Shown: piece by piece, positions 16,134 through 18,172 of the stretch
Position numbering within the stretch: position 1 is the first letter of the stretch
Layout of the letters: each line of letters opens with the position of its first letter
Assembly (NCBI GenBank): GCA_937967285.1
Contig: CALBSU010000703.1
Location: 5,001 to 23,172, forward strand
From: an uncultured Acidobacteriota bacterium
Lineage (GTDB): Bacteria; Acidobacteriota; Blastocatellia; RBC074
DNA length: 18,172 bases
Direction of reading: 5' to 3'
Notes under the pieces: model-generated
Database searches by the model: none
Seen by the model: only the letters and a program-made list of their open reading frames with translations
What the model was told of the DNA's origin: nothing
Position numbers and translations under genes: made by a program

Positions 16134-17021
16134 TCAACCCCCATCCGGCATCTGCATCCGGCGGAGCCAGCTCTCGATGCGCTCCCATAACTCCCGCGGG
16201 GCGCGCCTGTGAAAAAGCCCGAAATGGCCGATCGATTCGGCGCCGAAGTCTTCCGGCTTCAAAGTCTCGCGGCTGATCCGCGCCACTGTGAAGAGCCGGG
16301 TCAGCGCCTCGACGGATTCCGCCGGAGCATACAATTCGTCATCCTCGATCGTGACCGCGGTCAGCGGCCCCTTGAAATCCGCGAAGCGCGGCTCGACGTT
16401 CCGGCCCTCGATATCGGTGTAGACGCCGCTCCGACCCCAGCGAATCCACTGTCTGATCGCGCGCCCGGAACAGGTGTCCGGCAGCGTGTACTTCGAAACC
16501 GGCAACCGGCCGAGCATGCCGATCAGCAGCGGAAAGACGGAGTACGCGTATTCGATCCGGATTCGACCGGCGCCGCTGTAGAATCGCGGAATGCCCCGCT
16601 GAACCGAGAGAAAGAGAGCCGCATCGACGCTGCTGCGAATCGGACTCTGACCGAAGAGCTGCCCTCCGATGCTGTGGCCGATGACGGCCAGAAACCGCGG
16701 ATCCGCCAGGCGCCGGGCCTCAGCGACGGCCGCCGGCAGATCGAGCCCGACCCAGTCATCCAGAGTCACGCGCTGATCGGCCGTTCCGTCGCGTGATGAA
16801 CCGACGCTCCGGTAATCGAAGGTCAGAACTCCCCAGCCCGCGCCGGCCAGAAACGATGCGAAGAAGTTGAGATATTCCTGCGGAGCAGCCAGCGCCGGAA
16901 GAAAGACCACGCTCCGCCCTGAGGCATCGGCCCCCTGCCACCAGCGGCCGGACAGTTCCCTGCCGTCGGCCGCTGCGATCGTTATCTTTTGTCTGGCGAC
17001 ATGCGCCGGGGAGGTCGACAT
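16134..17021 (-). CDS. Alpha/beta hydrolase (serine hydrolase fold)
   Basis: This is a 295-residue alpha/beta hydrolase, with no signal peptide seen, so probably cytoplasmic. The nucleophile elbow is GHSIGG, with Ser117. Asp227 or Asp228 in IEDDELYAP is the likely acid, placed as in family members after a beta strand, and His266 in SIGHFGLFHRR the likely base. FDYRSVGSSRDG (68-79) and VVFLPALAAPQEY (38-50) are the usual strands and oxyanion-loop region. It resembles predicted hydrolases of the COG4757 type; this is by pattern only. Its stop lies 2 bases before the ligase-acyltransferase start, so the two are surely co-translated. A thioesterase or lipase that frees acyl chains for the ligase would fit the context but is inference. 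The start at 17021 has no clear ribosome binding site and lies only 13 bases after a terminator-like hairpin; no good later ATG is available. Confidence 0.85.
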   Translation of the reverse strand: MSTSPAHVARQKITIAAADGRELSGRWWQGADASGRSVVFLPALAAPQEYLNFFASFLAGAGWGVLTFDYRSVGSSRDGTADQRVTLDDWVGLDLPAAVAEARRLADPRFLAVIGHSIGGQLFGQSPIRSSVDAALFLSVQRGIPRFYSGAGRIRIEYAYSVFPLLIGMLGRLPVSKYTLPDTCSGRAIRQWIRWGRSGVYTDIEGRNVEPRFADFKGPLTAVTIEDDELYAPAESVEALTRLFTVARISRETLKPEDFGAESIGHFGLFHRRAPRELWERIESWLRRMQMPDGG

Positions 17022-17030
17022 TTCAAGAAG

Positions 17031-17064
17031 TAAACCCGGCCCCGTTCGCGCGAACGAAGCCGGG
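17031..17064 (-). terminator. Terminator-like hairpin between desaturase and hydrolase genes
   Basis: On the minus strand CCCGGCTTCGTTCG pairs with CGAACGGGGCCGGG around a CG dinucleotide loop centre (14 positions per arm, two of them G-U). It is followed by TTTACTTCTT. The stem begins 20 bases after the desaturase stop codon. The T tract is short and broken, so termination may be partial, leaving some readthrough into the hydrolase and ligase genes. Confidence 0.6.
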
Positions 17065-17084
17065 CGATTGTCGCATTGCCCGCT

Positions 17085-17903
<819 letters not shown>

Positions 17904-17921
17904 CTTTCCCTCCAGCTCCGC

Positions 17922-18161
<240 letters not shown>

Positions 18162-18166
18162 TGTCT

Positions 18167-18172
18167 TCCTCC
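18167..18172 (-). promoter_or_regulatory. Ribosome binding site supporting the GTG start of the acyl carrier protein
   Basis: On the minus strand the last bases of the window read GGAGGAAGACA followed by GTG. The GGAGG core at six-base spacing makes the GTG at 18161 the best start, since the in-frame ATG at 18143 has no purine-rich sequence at a proper distance. Confidence 0.65.

Noticed and set aside
16132..16188. Upstream extension of the ligase fusion to 16188
   Set aside because: It overlaps the hydrolase C-terminus and is not ligase-like; ATG 16131 has a GGGGG site at good spacing.

Overview
The window looks like a chromosomal segment of a GC-rich Gram-negative bacterium, most likely an acidobacterium, possibly of the Blastocatellia type. 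Three things point there. One is a large TonB-dependent receptor with an N-terminal carboxypeptidase-regulatory-like domain. Another is a Ser/Thr kinase that starts with a short Cys ribbon of the CxxC...YCxxDGxxL kind. The third is a secreted PEGA/carboxypeptidase-regulatory-like protein. This is inference from protein style; there is no rRNA or other phylogenetic marker in the window.

Left arm, plus strand (2-9280): five closely packed genes. The first three form a tripartite RND efflux pump: a TolC-type outer membrane factor (5' end cut by the window), a lipoprotein periplasmic adaptor, and an RND permease of 1220 residues. The permease is followed after 12 bases by a membrane-anchored Ser/Thr protein kinase with an extracytoplasmic FGE-sulfatase-like (C-type-lectin fold) domain. 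The kinase gene overlaps the next gene by 37 bases; that gene encodes a secreted protein with carboxypeptidase-regulatory-like and PEGA domains. The arrangement suggests one operon in which a pump is co-expressed with an envelope-sensing kinase.

Middle (9268-9556): five tandem copies of a 58-bp unit lie between the convergent arms. Each copy carries a 20-bp palindrome preceded by an A-run, so read on the minus strand it is a stack of terminator-like hairpins. The first copy begins inside the last codons of the plus-strand gene.

Right arm, minus strand (18161 down to 9568), in transcription order: a stand-alone acyl carrier protein starting with GTG; a soluble di-iron acyl-ACP desaturase; a hairpin with a short T-rich tail; an alpha/beta hydrolase; a 908-residue fusion of acyl-AMP ligase, acyl carrier domain and PlsC-type acyltransferase; and, after a 54-base gap, the TonB-dependent receptor. 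The first four genes together contain what is needed to activate a fatty acid, hold it on a carrier protein, desaturate it and pass it to a lysolipid or glycerophosphate acceptor. This is the best candidate for a little-described system in the window: a dedicated carrier-protein-based lipid-modifying module.

No tRNA, rRNA, transposase, integrase or CRISPR array was seen. The only gene-free stretch longer than about 100 bases is the repeat array.
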